DNA of 64,000 bases, from NCBI GenBank assembly GCA_038502055.1, contig JAXRKN010000042.1, positions 4,655,483 through 4,719,482 of the forward strand. The letters are read 5' to 3'. Under the pieces are notes generated by a model. That model was not told the DNA's origin. It made no database searches and saw only the letters and a program-made list of their open reading frames with translations. This DNA is from Tanytarsus gracilentus (lineage: Eukaryota > Arthropoda > Insecta > Diptera > Chironomidae). Shown here in pieces: positions 45,846 through 57,560 of the stretch (position 1 is the stretch's first letter; each line of letters starts with the position of its first letter). The position numbers and the translations under genes were made by a program.

Positions 45846-48800
45846 CTTTAATGAACACAATGAGTGTCGTTCACCCATCCGTCAGAAATTCCGCGGAATA
45901 TTCCGAAGAAATTCCGCGGAAAGTCTGCGGAAATTCCGAAGAAAATCTGCAGAAATTCCGCGGAATTTCCGATGAGAAAAAAATCTGCGGAATTTCCGCA
46001 GAAAATATTCCGAAGAAATTCCGCGGAAAAAATTTTCTGCGGAAATTCTGCGGATTTTTTCTTCGGAATTTCCGCGGAAAAAATAAAATTCTGCGGAAAA
46101 TTCCGCGGAAAATTTTTAGCAGAATTTCCGCGGAAAAAATTCAAAATGCATTTGAGAGGAAAAAATTATTTTATTTTTACACATGGGCTATAGGAAACCC
46201 ATGACTAAATCTAAATATAATTATCGAGTGTCTGTCACAAAGCCAACATAATTTTCTGCAGATTTAATTTTCATGGAAAAATATTTTCTATGAAGAAAAG
46301 AGTGTAGGTCACAGATTCTACATATTTTTACGTTAACTTTAAGTTGATTTTTTCCTATTTTTTCACCAAATTATTCATCAATTTTCTGGCTAAATTAAAT
46401 AGAATAAATTTTCACTTTTTAAATTGTTGATGGTTTCTTTTTGTAAAAGGGATAAATGAGTGGGAAGAGGTTAAAATAATTTTTTTCCTCTCAAAATGCA
46501 TTTTAAATTTTTTCCGCGGAATTTTCCGCAGAATTTTATTTTTTCCGCGGAAATTGCGAAGAAAAAATCCGCAGAATTTCCGCAGAAAATTTTTTCCGCG
46601 GAATTTCTTCGGAATATTTTCTGCGGAAATTCCGCGGATTTTTTTTCTTCAGATTTTCCGCGGAATTTCTTAGGAAAATTTTCCGCGGAAATTCCGCAGA
46701 TTTTTTTTCTCCTCGGAAATTCCGCGGAATTTCTGCAGATTTTCCGCAGAATTTCCGCAGACTTTCCGCGTTTCCGCGGAATTTCTGACGGATGGGTGAA
46801 CAAGTCCCGAACACAAAGGCCGAGTATTTAGACTACAGTTTGATGAATTTCAAATTGTATCTAGCTCTCACGACGATACCATTCTCATATGGGACTTCTT
46901 GAATTATTCATAGGAGAGTACAGACTCTTCAGGAAGTTTTCAAAGCATTCAACAGTTAATTTTTTATTTTTCCAAAACACTTCAACAGATTTTAAAAACT
47001 TTTAAACCGTTAAAATTATAATACACAGTGTTTCATTTTCCCGATTTTCGTGCAAAAATTCAGTGCATGAAGCTCACTTATGTAGTTTGACCTCAGGAAT
47101 ACGGGAAAAATATTTTTTTTCCGATCCGACCAACGACTGCCCTATCTGCAACTAAAATTGTAAAGTCGATGTAAAGACGATGTAAAATCACGAATGAATG
47201 TAAAGTTAATAAAAAAATATAGTTTTAAAAATGTAAAAAAACTGTTTTAAAAATGTAAAGTCAATGTAAAAATAAAAATGTAAAATCAATATTTTTAAAT
47301 AAGAAACTATTACAAATTCGATGTAAAATAAATTAAAACAACATGCAATTAAAAAGTAAAAAACATGTAAAAGCAGTGTTTAAAAATTAGAATATCGATG
47401 TAAAAGCACTGTATCCTAACAGTAAATTCGTTAAAAATTTACTGTAGAATCAATGTAAATTCGAACGTTAAAATGAAAGTAAAAAAATGTAAAATCAGTT
47501 CAAAAAAACTTCATATAAACAGTAAAGTTTATAAAGTTTAAATGTAAAATCAATTAAAATTAAATGTAAAATCATTAGTTAAAAATTGTAAAATCAGCAA
47601 AATAAAAAAGTAAAATTAAAACAAAAGTAAGATGAAACAAATGTAAAATCAATGTAAAATCAGTTTAAAATAACTTCATTTAAACAGTAAAGTTTATAAA
47701 GTTTTAATCAAATCAGTAAAATCAGTAAAATCAGTAAAATCAGTAAAATCAGTAAAATCAGTAAAAATTAAATGTAAAATCATTAGTTAAAAATTGTAAA
47801 ATCGGCAAAATATAAAAGTAAAATCAAAACAAAAGTAAGATGAAACAAATGTAAATTCTTAACAAATTTAATGTAAAATTAAACTCTAAAATCAATGTAA
47901 AATCAACGTTTTGAAAATGCAAAATTATATGAAACAAAATGTAAAATCAATGTAAAGTTGAAAGGTAAATCCAGTGTAAAAAAATAATAGAATAACTGTA
48001 AAATAGCTAAACTTTAACAGCAAAATCAATTGAATATTTATGTAAAATCACGCAATTAAAAGTTTTTAAATAGTGTGAAAAATAAATGTAAAATCAATTC
48101 AAAAAATGGATGAAATAGAAGTATTATCAATGTTTACAAACAGTAAAATCAAGTTTAAATACATTTAAAATAATGAACAAAAAATTGTAAATTCAATTTA
48201 AATTCACTATAAAATGTGCTTAAACGACTTGAAAATTAAATGCAAATTCACTATTTTTCAAATTTTGCTAAAAATTATCAATCTTGTGGAGTGAGTTCAA
48301 ATCCTAATCGGGACCCAATCTTTTTTGCTTTATAAACAAACATATTGTAAAATAAAATAATCCAGAGACCTATATATATATAACAACTTATGATTTCAAT
48401 CAATAATGTCCCACTTTCAAATACTTGTGACAAATCTAATATTGTGTAAAAAGCCTTGAGTCGATTGCGTTAAATTTCAATCGGCTCGAGCCGGTTCGAG
48501 TCGATTGTAGTTTTATGTGTAAATTTTCTGAAACAAGATTCAGAGAAGTGAGATCTGGCGCGGTAGCGCGTCACCGGCATTACATAATATTATCCATAAT
48601 AATATGCATAATTATGGTCAGTAATATGCATAATTTTATGCATAATTATGCATATTTTTATGCATATTTATATTTTATGCATAATATCACAGGAATTTCT
48701 TATGCATAATAAATGTGCATAATATTATGCATAAGAAAAAATGTGCATAATATTATGCATAATTTTATAGCTTTTAAGAGCCATATAAAGTTATCCATCC

Positions 48801-48875
48801 ATTCTATCCCGACCTCAAATTTGCGGCCGCACATTTTCGACTTTTTATTTTTTCAACTTCTTACAATTTTGAAAC

Positions 48876-49415
48876 TAAATGTTTTTGGAATAAAACACCT
48901 TTGTGAGAAATTGTCCTCATAAAACTTTTTTAAAAGGAACATCATTTGAGAACTAAGTCTTTAGGAATATAATCAACTTAGAGAGAAAAAATTTTAGAAC
49001 AGGCAAACGTGTGTCGGAACAATTTTATTGAAATAACGTTGAAAAATCGAACTGTTTGTCAATTAAACCGTTGTAATTTGTTGCCAAGAATCAAATAATT
49101 ATTAATATTGTGAAGGATGTGGTGATAATCAGTGGAAAATCATATTAAAGTGAAAAAATAATATCACAAAAATCAGCAGTACACTCACTTCCTCAGTAGT
49201 GCCGTCTCATATTGTCATCAGGGACACTTCACTTGACATCGATAGTGGCGCCTCTAGCGGAAAGCACACGAGCCACTTTTATTTAAATACAAGGCACATC
49301 CAGCGCATGAAAAAGGTGCAACAATTCCATAGATAACAAAATTTTTTTTAAAAAAATAATCTGCACCATTTGGAACCATCTGTCGTCTGTCGGCAATTTT
49401 TCTCTCTTTTTTTAG
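48876..49415. other. unassigned unique-looking sequence after the duplication
   Basis: The repeat copies stop at 48,875. AT-rich text follows, with one GC-richer block at 49,195-49,330 (ATCGATAGTGGCGCCTCTAG). No coding frame, RNA gene or element end was recognised here. It lies directly upstream of the FP-like pseudogene and could be its 5' part. Confidence 0.4.
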
Positions 49416-49976
49416 ATGTCAACAAAAGCAAAAAAGTTGATAAAAGCCGCAGCAGCAAATAACGCAACGCTGCACGATTTCGTTAATGCTACAAATGCTT
49501 GAAAAGAATCATTAAAAGGCGAATGGGTAAAAAGAGGAAGGGTCTCTGAAATTGTGATCCTGTCTTCAATCTGTGTGAGGATTAATGAATTGGCTCTCTC
49601 CTCTCAAATAGATACTTAATAGCTTTGGTGAGTCAAGCTGCTAATAATACGTATCTTTCTGCTGGTGCGCAAATTTTAAAGCCGTTGATGGCATTGAGTC
49701 TCTGGCTACAAAGAGCTTCCCTTTACAAATAAGAAGGATTTTCGCACTCTGGTATGGGCTACACTAAAAGAGATGAAAATTGATATCGACAAAAACGAAG
49801 TGATAGATGCGTATCCTTTTAAGCGGAAAATAAATGGAATTGAAAAAGCTCAGTCTTTTATTGTCATCTTTGTACATGAAGCAGTGAAGAAACGAGTAAT
49901 GAGAGAAAAAATGCAGCTGAAGAATGAAAAGTTAAAAGGTGTTTTCTTCAGTGAAGTGCTAAGCTTATCGTCTTAA
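49416..49976 (+). pseudogene. degraded FP-domain-like ORF1 of a retroelement
   Basis: A start-like frame opens at 49,416 (MSTKAKKLIKAAAANNATLH) and stops after 28 codons. After frame changes, a coherent stretch from about 49,715 to the stop at 49,976 reads FRTLVWATLKEMKIDIDKNE, VIDAYPFKRK, FIVIFVHEAVKKRVMREK. The pattern (hydrophobic helix, DxxDAYR-like, basic, PIIV(K/R)F, R-x-x-V/I-hxxxK) matches the FP-like C-terminal domain found in ORF1 of several LINE groups and some domesticated genes. The 67-codon open piece begins at ATG 49,773. No reverse transcriptase follows within 5 kb. Confidence 0.5.
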
Positions 49977-51336
49977 AGGTGGAATATATCCATTATATCT
50001 AAAATAATGCTAGAAATTCCTGTAATTCCCTCAAAATTTCAATTTTAATATTTTTGTTTTATTTTTTAAATGGTACTCTGAATGCTATATTATTTTTTAA
50101 TTTTTTATCTTTGGATGTTTTATATTTTTTTTTTTGTTTTTTTATATTTAATTAGTTTTTAAAATAAAATTTTCTTTTTGAAAAATTATTAATCATAAAA
50201 AAATAATATACCCGATATTAAAAAAAATTAATTATTTTAAACATAATTGTCTAGGGATATTATAAAATTATTTTTTCAGGCATTTGTGATTTATTAACCA
50301 ATTCTTTTTATATGAGATTTCCCTTTTATTTTTTTTTTTCTATTTCTGCTTGTTTTAACAACACAATTTTTTTTAAATTTTTTGGAATATCAATATTAAA
50401 AACATTTATATTTCTTTATTCTCATAAACCATATCCTTTAATAAATTAATTACTTGCCAACATTTATACTCGAAATATCTTTGCTCATTTTGCCTCTCTG
50501 CTCATACCATTCTCTGGGTTTTGCTACAGAATCAATAATCAAACCTCTGAAATTTTACAAAATAGACCTGAAGCACGTCTATAGGTTGCCTGTGTTGTAT
50601 AGATCTGAAGAATTGTACAAGGGACAGCAAAAATTTTACCAGTAAAAGAATAGCAGCTAAATGACACTTATTCGTGCATAAAACCTAAAAATATTCACGT
50701 TTAATATTAAATTTAAAACTAACATAATAACACAAAACAAAACGGCAAATCTCGCGTGGATCGGTAAGCCACCATATTTGGGACGGATATTATAAATCAC
50801 CCATCATTACAACACTCTCCCAGAACTACTCCGTTTGTAAATTTCAATTTGAGTTAAAAAAATTTAATTTCCAGAGCAACTACTGAATCTTCTCAATTTT
50901 CACTACTTAATTTAAAAAATTAATACTCATAATAATTTGACTTGATCATAAATTAATTTGCAACTTCTCATAAATTTTCTTTTTTTTACTTGTCTCATAT
51001 TAAACTTAAAGGCATTTTTATTTCTTGTTATTTTGGCAACTATATATATATATATTTTGAATTTTCTCTCTCTCACCTTCTAAATTCAAACTGAACTAAA
51101 TTTTTTGTTGTCTCATAGTTGACTGCAGTCTCTTCGAGGATCGAAAGATCATTGAGACTCTAACGCTATTTCTTCCATATTTTTTTTTTATACATATATA
51201 TTGTTATAAAATCATAAAAATGAAGAAGAAATATTCTAATAAAAAAAAAAACTTCACTTATCATTAGGATAGCTTAGTCGGATTGTTATTAAGCTATAAC
51301 AGTGCCGGAAAGATCAAAGTGATGATAGAACATATT
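49977..51336. other. AT-rich sequence without recognisable genes
   Basis: Long T tracts (50,100-50,360), a short frame at 50,454-50,645 with no family features, and (TA)n runs at 51,041-51,054 and 51,195. A paired block at 51,113-51,170 (GACTGCAGTCTC and AGACTCTAACGC) is too short to interpret. I see nothing I can name. Confidence 0.4.
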
Positions 51337-51599
51337 TTAAATTGATTTTTCCTCTAATTTCGCACCGCATGATTTTTGTTTTATTTTTTGACTACAAAAT
51401 CGAGAATCTGCGGCCACAAGTGTGAGGTCGGAATGGAATGTATGGATAACTTTATATGGCTGAATGAATGATAAATTTATATGGCTCTTAAAAGCTATAA
51501 AATTATGCATATAATTATGCACATTTTTTATTATGCATATAATTATGCATAATATCACAGGAATTTCTTATGCATAATAAATGTGCATAATTATATGCA

Positions 51600-54500
51600 T
51601 AATAAAAAATGTGCATAATATTATGCATAAGAAATTCCTGTGATATTATGCATAAAATATAAATATGCATAAAAATATGCATAATTATGCATAATATTAT
51701 GCATATTACTGACCATAATTATGCATATTATTATGGATAATATTATGTAATGCCGGTGACGCGCTACCGCACCAGATCTAACTTCTGTGAATCTTGGTTC
51801 AGAAAAAATAAAATAAAATTTACACATAAAACTTCAAACGACTCGAGCCAACTGGAAAAACCCGCAATCGACTTGAATCGACTCGAGTGAATTCACTTGA
51901 CTTAAATGCCTGGAAAAAAGCAAGTGTCAGAATTATTTTAATGGATCATATAATTACAAATCTTACTTTCAAAATTTCAGTTTTTTTGTTTTTTCTCATA
52001 TTTTCACCCCCATATGGATTCAAGAAAAACTGTCTTAAATGTTGTTAACTTCTAAATGTGTACTTTAAACTTATTTTTTTTCTCTCTTTTTTATGGTCTT
52101 TTTTAATCAAAAAGCAAAAAAGAATAGTGACTTGTCAGGATTCGAACTCACTTCATAAAAAGTGACAAAATAAAATATAACGTGAGAAACAATGTAAATT
52201 CAATGTAAAATCTATACTGTTGTAAAAACAAGTTTCTAACAATGTAACGACAATGTAAAGAATCGAAATTTTTCGTGAAATCTCAACTTTTGCTTATATA
52301 AATCTTCTGCCAAACCTGAATAATAAGAGTTTTCGCGAGTTTGGCAAAGTGGATAGAGTGTCGCCTTAAATGAGAAAGCAAAAATTGCTTAAGGTGTGAG
52401 AGTGTGTGAGGGAAGTACGGCGGAGAATTTCTCCATTTGGTCTGAATTTTGGATATTATTGTGACCTAATTGTGACTATTTGTGACGCACTCTCCATTTT
52501 TTTTGACACCCAATATTTTTTGAGTTTTGAGCATTTCAAAATTTTGAGCTTTCACCGCCGTACTTCACAAGAACTACGGCGGAGAGTTTTTAAAAAACAT
52601 ACTTTTTCATGATGTTTTTATATTTTCTTATAGCATTTATTTTGACTATTTTTGACATCCAAAAAGTTTTTGAATTCAAACGTTTGTCAAAAAAATATGA
52701 TTTTTTAAAATATTGAAAATAAAAAAGCTCTTTTCACCACATGAATTGATGAGAACTATGGCGGATATTTTCTCAAAAATGATTTTAGATGAAAAGCAAA
52801 AATGCTTATGGATCATAACTTTTTTGACTATTTGTGACGCGAAGAAATTATTCAAATCCGAGGTTTGATTAAAAAGCTACAGTGATTTGAATGTCAAAAT
52901 TATTTTGAGCTTTTTTTCATGCCTTCTAAAAAAAATTCAGGTAAAAAATTCTGAAAATTAACCGTTATATTAATTTTGAAAATCTTCTATCAAAAATTTA
53001 ATTTTTTGAATAAGTTAATATTAATTAAAGATAATGATTTCTTCAGAATTTACTAACTTTAATTTTTAAGTTAAATTAAATTTGAAAGTTAAGTTTTCAC
53101 CATAAAATTATTTCTTAAAATGCTGTTAAAAAACTTTTAAAAAAAAATAATGAAAAAATTACATCAACAATATGCTATCTAAAGAACATAGGGTGGCGAC
53201 CCAAAACTTCGCAGTACCCAAAACTAGTTTCAAAATTGTAAGAAGTTGAAAAAATAAAAAGTCGAAAATATGCGGCCGCAAATTTGAGGTCGGGATAGAA
53301 TGGATGGATAACTTTATATGGCTCTTAAAAGCTATAAAATTATGCATAATATTATGCACATTTTTTCTTATGCATAATATTATGCACATTTATTATGCAT
53401 AAGAAATTCCTGTGATATTATGCATAAAATATAAATATGCATAAAAATATGCATAATTATGCATAATATTATGCATATTACTGACCATAATTATGCATAT
53501 TATTATGCATAATATTATGTAATGCCGGTGACGCGCTACCGCACCAGATCTAACTTCTCTGAATCTTGGTTCAGAAAAAATAAAATAAAATTTACACATA
53601 AAACTTCAAACGACTCGAGCCAACTGGAAAAACCCGCAATCGACTTGAATCGACTCGAGTGAATTCACTTGACTTAAATGCCTGGAAAAAAGCAAGTGTC
53701 AGAATTATTTTAATGGATCATATAATTACAAATCTTACTTTCAAAATTTCAGTTTTTTTGTTTTTTCTCATATTTTCACCCCCATATGGATTCAAGAAAA
53801 ACTGTCTTAAATGTTGTTAACTTCTAAATGTGTACTTTAAACTTATTTTTTTTCTCTCTTTTTTATGGTCTTTTTTAATCAAAAAGCAAAAAAGAATAGT
53901 GACTTGTCAGGATTCGAACTCACTTCATAAAAAGTGACAAAATAAAATATAACGTGAGAAACAATGTAAATTCAATGTAAAATCTATACTGTTGTAAAAA
54001 CAAGTTTCTAACAATGTAACGACAATGTAAAGAATCGAAATTTTTCGTGAAATCTCAACTTTTGCTTATATAAATCTTCTGCCAAACCTGAATAATAAGA
54101 GTTTTCGCGAGTTTGGCAAAGTGGATAGAGTGTCGCCTTAAATGAGAAAGCAAAAATTGCTTAAGGTGTGAGAGTGTGTGAGGGAAGTACGGCGGAGAAT
54201 TTCTCCATTTGGTCTGAATTTTGGATATTATTGTGACCTAATTGTGACTATTTGTGACGCACTCTCCATTTTTTTTGACACCCAATATTTTTTGAGTTTT
54301 GAGCATTTCAAAATTTTGAGCTTTCACCGCCGTACTTCACAAGAACTACGGCGGAGAGTTTTTAAAAAACATACTTTTTCATGATGTTTTTATATTTTCT
54401 TATAGCATTTATTTTGACTATTTTTGACATCCAAAAAGTTTTTGAATTCAAACGTTTGTCAAAAAAATATGATTTTTTAAAATATTGAAAATAAAAAAGC

Positions 54501-54990
54501 TCTTTTCACCACATGAATTGATGAGAACTATGGCGGATATTTTCTCAAAAATGATTTTAGATGAAAAGCAAAAATGCTTATGGATCATAACTTTTTTGAC
54601 TATTTGTGACGCGAAGAAATTATTCAAATCCGAGGTTTGATTAAAAAGCTAGAGTGATTTGAATGTCAAAATTATTTTGAGCTTTTTTTCATGCCTTCTA
54701 AAAAAAATTCAGGTAAAAAATTCTGAAAATTAACCGTTATATTAATTTTGAAAATCTTCTATTATTTAATTTAAATTTAATTTTTTGAATAAGTTAATAT
54801 TAATTAAAGATAATAATTTCTTCAGAATTTACTAACTTTAATTTTTAAATTAAATTAAATTTGAAAGTTAAGTTTTCACCATAAAATTATTTCTTAAAAT
54901 GCTGTTAAAAAACTTTTAAAAAAAAATAATGAAAAAATTACATCAACAATATGCTATCTAAAGAACATAGGGTGGCGACCCAAAACTTCG
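51600..54990. repeat. 1.77 kb direct duplication
   Basis: Sequence from about 51,600 to 53,220 recurs from about 53,372 to 54,990 with an offset of 1,772 bp and very few differences (for example CTACAGTG versus CTAGAGTG at 52,877 and 54,649). Each unit holds an inverted ATGCATAAT cluster, a CGACTCGAGTGAATTCACTT block, an ACGGCGGAGA-containing tract and the start GGGTGGCGACCCAAAACTTC. The only open frames (52,406-52,612 and 54,178-54,384) are the same non-coding text copied. Confidence 0.88.
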
Positions 54991-57070
54991 CAGTACCCAA
55001 AACTTCGTAGTGAATTTTATTTTATAAATTCAGACATTTCTAGCCAGAAAATGACCCAAAAACATATATAAAATTTAAACTAAATGTAAATCTTAGTTCA
55101 TAAAAGAAGGTTTAAGATTTTTTTGAGCATCCGGTATGCCTTAAAATCCCAAAAGAAAAATCTCCCATACAACATATATTTGATCAAACTGGTACACATT
55201 TCATTGATTTTTAATAGGAAAAAATATTGTTTAAATTTTGAAAAAAATATTTTTGGGATGCTTTGTGTCTTAGCTTCAAATATAACAATTCAAAATAAAT
55301 TAGCCATGAATCCAAAGTGCCTTACGACGCACTTTTGCCAAGGAACCATAACTTCGTAGTTAATTTTCCAAAAGTAGTCTTTGGAATTTTCTTCACTGTA
55401 ATTTTTTTTCGGCTGCAATTATATGTTTAGAAAAAAAGCTTATACAGCAATGAGAATATCAGAAAATATACTCTTAGAAATTCAGCATGCAGCATTTAAA
55501 AAATGTGATCAATTGATTGATGACAAAAAAAAATATTTTTTTTTGCAAATGCTATAAATGAAGGTGCTTTAGGTAACATACATGCAGTTAAAAAGAGGAA
55601 CTATCTTTCCGCAGAGGAACTTGTCATGTCCAATGTCGGAAGTGCCTATATCCAATGTTGGAAGTGCCTATATCCAATTTTGGAAGTTCCTTTATCAAAT
55701 GTTAGAAGTTCTTATATTTAATATTGGAACCTACTTCCAGCAGAAGAACTAGCTATGTCCGGAACTTGGAACTAATTTCCTGCCTTGCTTCCTACATAAC
55801 TAAAAAAATATTTATGCTGATCAATTCCTGATTCGATCCTGAGTTCAACGAGGTACATGAAGCAATAGTTCTAAAAAAAATGGACATTATAGGCAGTGCT
55901 GGATGTCCATGATGTTATTGACTCAAAAAATTCTCATGCTATTTGTTTTATTGTAAAATTTTGAGTTCAAAAAGGCATTCGAAGCATAGATGGAAAATTA
56001 ATTATATTTTGGGACACAATTCCGTCGCTGGCACTTCCAAAAAAATATTTTTCTTGTATTTTAAATTATTTTCTACACCTCCAACCAAAAAACGTCCAAT
56101 TTGAAGACCATTTGACAGGAAATTAATTTTTTTTAAATTCAAAGAAAATTAACCACGAAGTTTTGGTCCTCAACTACGAAGTTTTGGTCCGAAAATAGAG
56201 GGGTACTACAGCGTTAAAGAAGCAACATAAAAATATTGTTGACGTCTCAAAATTTCAGACAACACATGAATTTTTTAAAATAATCTTAACATTGAAGATT
56301 CCTTCATGAAAAAGTTGGAAAATCTTCATTCTTGTGTAAAATTTTGGGTAAAACTACGAAGTTTTGGGTCGCCACCCTAAATTTTATGGTAAAAACTTAA
56401 CTTTCAAATTTAATTTAACTTAAAAATTAAAGTTAGTAAATTCTGAAGAAATTATTATCTTTAATTAATATTAACTTATTCAAAAAATTAAATTTTTGAT
56501 AGAAGATTTTCAAAATTAATATAACGGTTAATTTTCAGAATTTTTTACCTGAATTTTTTTTAGAAGGCATGAAAAAAAGCTCAAAATAATTTTGACATTC
56601 AAATCACTCTAGCTTTTTAATCAAACCTCGGATTTGAATAATTTCTTCGCGTCACAAATAGTCAAAAAAGTTATGATCCATAAGCATTTTTGTTTTTAAT
56701 CTAAAATCATTTTTGAGAAAATATCCGCCATAGTTCTCATCAATTCATGTGGTGAAAAGAGCTTTTTTATTTTCAATATTTTAAAAAATCATATTTTTTT
56801 GACAAACGTTTGAATTCAAAAACTTTTTGGATGTCAAAAATAGTCAAAATAAATGCTATAAGAAAATATAAAAACATCATGAAAAAGTATGTTTTTTAAA
56901 AACTCTCCGCCGTAGTTCTTGTGAAGTACGGCGGTGAAAGCTCAAAACTCAAAAAATATTGGGTGTCAAAAAAAATGGAGAGTGCGTCACAAATAGTCAC
57001 AATTAGGTCACAATAATATCCAAAATTCAGACCAAATGGAGAAATTCTCCGCCGTACTTCCCTCACACGT
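54180..57070. repeat. large imperfect palindrome around a TA-flanked element
   Basis: Left arm 54,180-54,880 (from GAAGTACGGCGGAGAATTTC) is found reverse-complemented at 56,380-57,063 (ending GAGAAATTCTCCGCCGTACTTC read on the plus strand as its complement). Identity is high over about 690 bp. The spacer contains the TA-flanked inverted-repeat element 54,968-56,378 plus about 70 bp present only on the left. Confidence 0.85.
54966..56380. mobile_element. TA-flanked inverted-repeat element, Tc1/mariner-like non-autonomous (1.41 kb)
   Basis: Left end TA|GGGTGGCGACCCAAAACTTCG (54,968 onward) and right end CGAAGTTTTGGGTCGCCACCC|TA (ending 56,378) are inverted repeats of at least 21 bp with TA on both outer sides, as produced by Tc1/mariner insertion. 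No transposase is encoded. The interior has several ACTTCGTAGTT words and a nested fragment of the GCGTAACCC element (55,820-55,990). A truncated left end is at 53,190-53,225, and part of its interior is at 23,703-23,890. Confidence 0.75.
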
Positions 57071-57560
57071 GAGAGTGGTGTAAAGGCAAAGTAAAATAAA
57101 GGTAATGAAAATGTAGAGGCAATGAAGAAAAAAGGTAAAGGCAATGTAAAATTAAGTAAAGAGGTGTGTAATGGCAATGAGAAAAAAATGTAAAGGCAAT
57201 GTAAAATAAAGATGGAGAAAATGTAAAGAGGATTAAAAAAAGGAGGTAAAAAAAGGAAATAATGAAAAAAATAATTTTTTTGAAAACCCTCATGTTGTTT
57301 TTACATTTTTTTTATAGTTGTTTTACTGTTTTTTTTTAACTGATTTTACATTTTTGTTTTATGAGTTTTACATTGAAAAACGGTAGATTTTACATTTTAT
57401 AAGCAGTCATTTTACATCTAGAAATCTATGAACAGTCATTTTACATTTTATGAACTAAAAATTTGTATGAACTTTACATCGGAAAAAAATAGATTTTAAA
57501 TTCTACAAACAGTCATTTTACATTTTTTAAACTAAAATTTTGTATGAATTTTACATCGGA
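57070..57560. repeat. GTAAAGGCAATG and TTTTACAT degenerate repeats
   Basis: 57,075-57,235 repeats AAAGGCAATGTAAAATAAAG-like words; 57,300-57,560 repeats TTTTACATTTT, the reverse complement of the tract at 44,160-45,230. Low-complexity sequence; frames here are not genes. Confidence 0.65.

Larger units (their letters stand above)
42753..48875. repeat. ~3.05 kb tandem duplication (42,753-45,845 and 45,846-48,875)
   Basis: The foldback element, an array fragment, the CACAGTG-ended sequence, the TGTAAAATC-rich tract, the ATGCATAAT cluster and the downstream block appear twice in the same order and are nearly identical. The junction joins TTTTGAAACT to TTAATGAACACAATG, with shared AAACT at both parental breakpoints. 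Differences: ~100 bp missing from the foldback loop in copy 2 (near 46,295), a shortened right foldback arm, and an expanded GTAAAATCA run at 47,706-47,766. Confidence 0.9.

Noticed and set aside
42762..46831. Open frames of 77-117 codons on both strands over 42.8-43.8 kb and 45.8-46.8 kb
   Set aside because: Low-complexity translation of TTCCGCGGAA repeats in the foldback arms, equally open in several frames and on both strands.
53393..53599. 68-codon frame repeated at 45.5, 48.5, 51.6 and 53.4 kb as a candidate small protein family
   Set aside because: Translation of the ATGCATAAT palindrome cluster; the copies reflect DNA duplication, and the text is similar on both strands because the words are palindromes.
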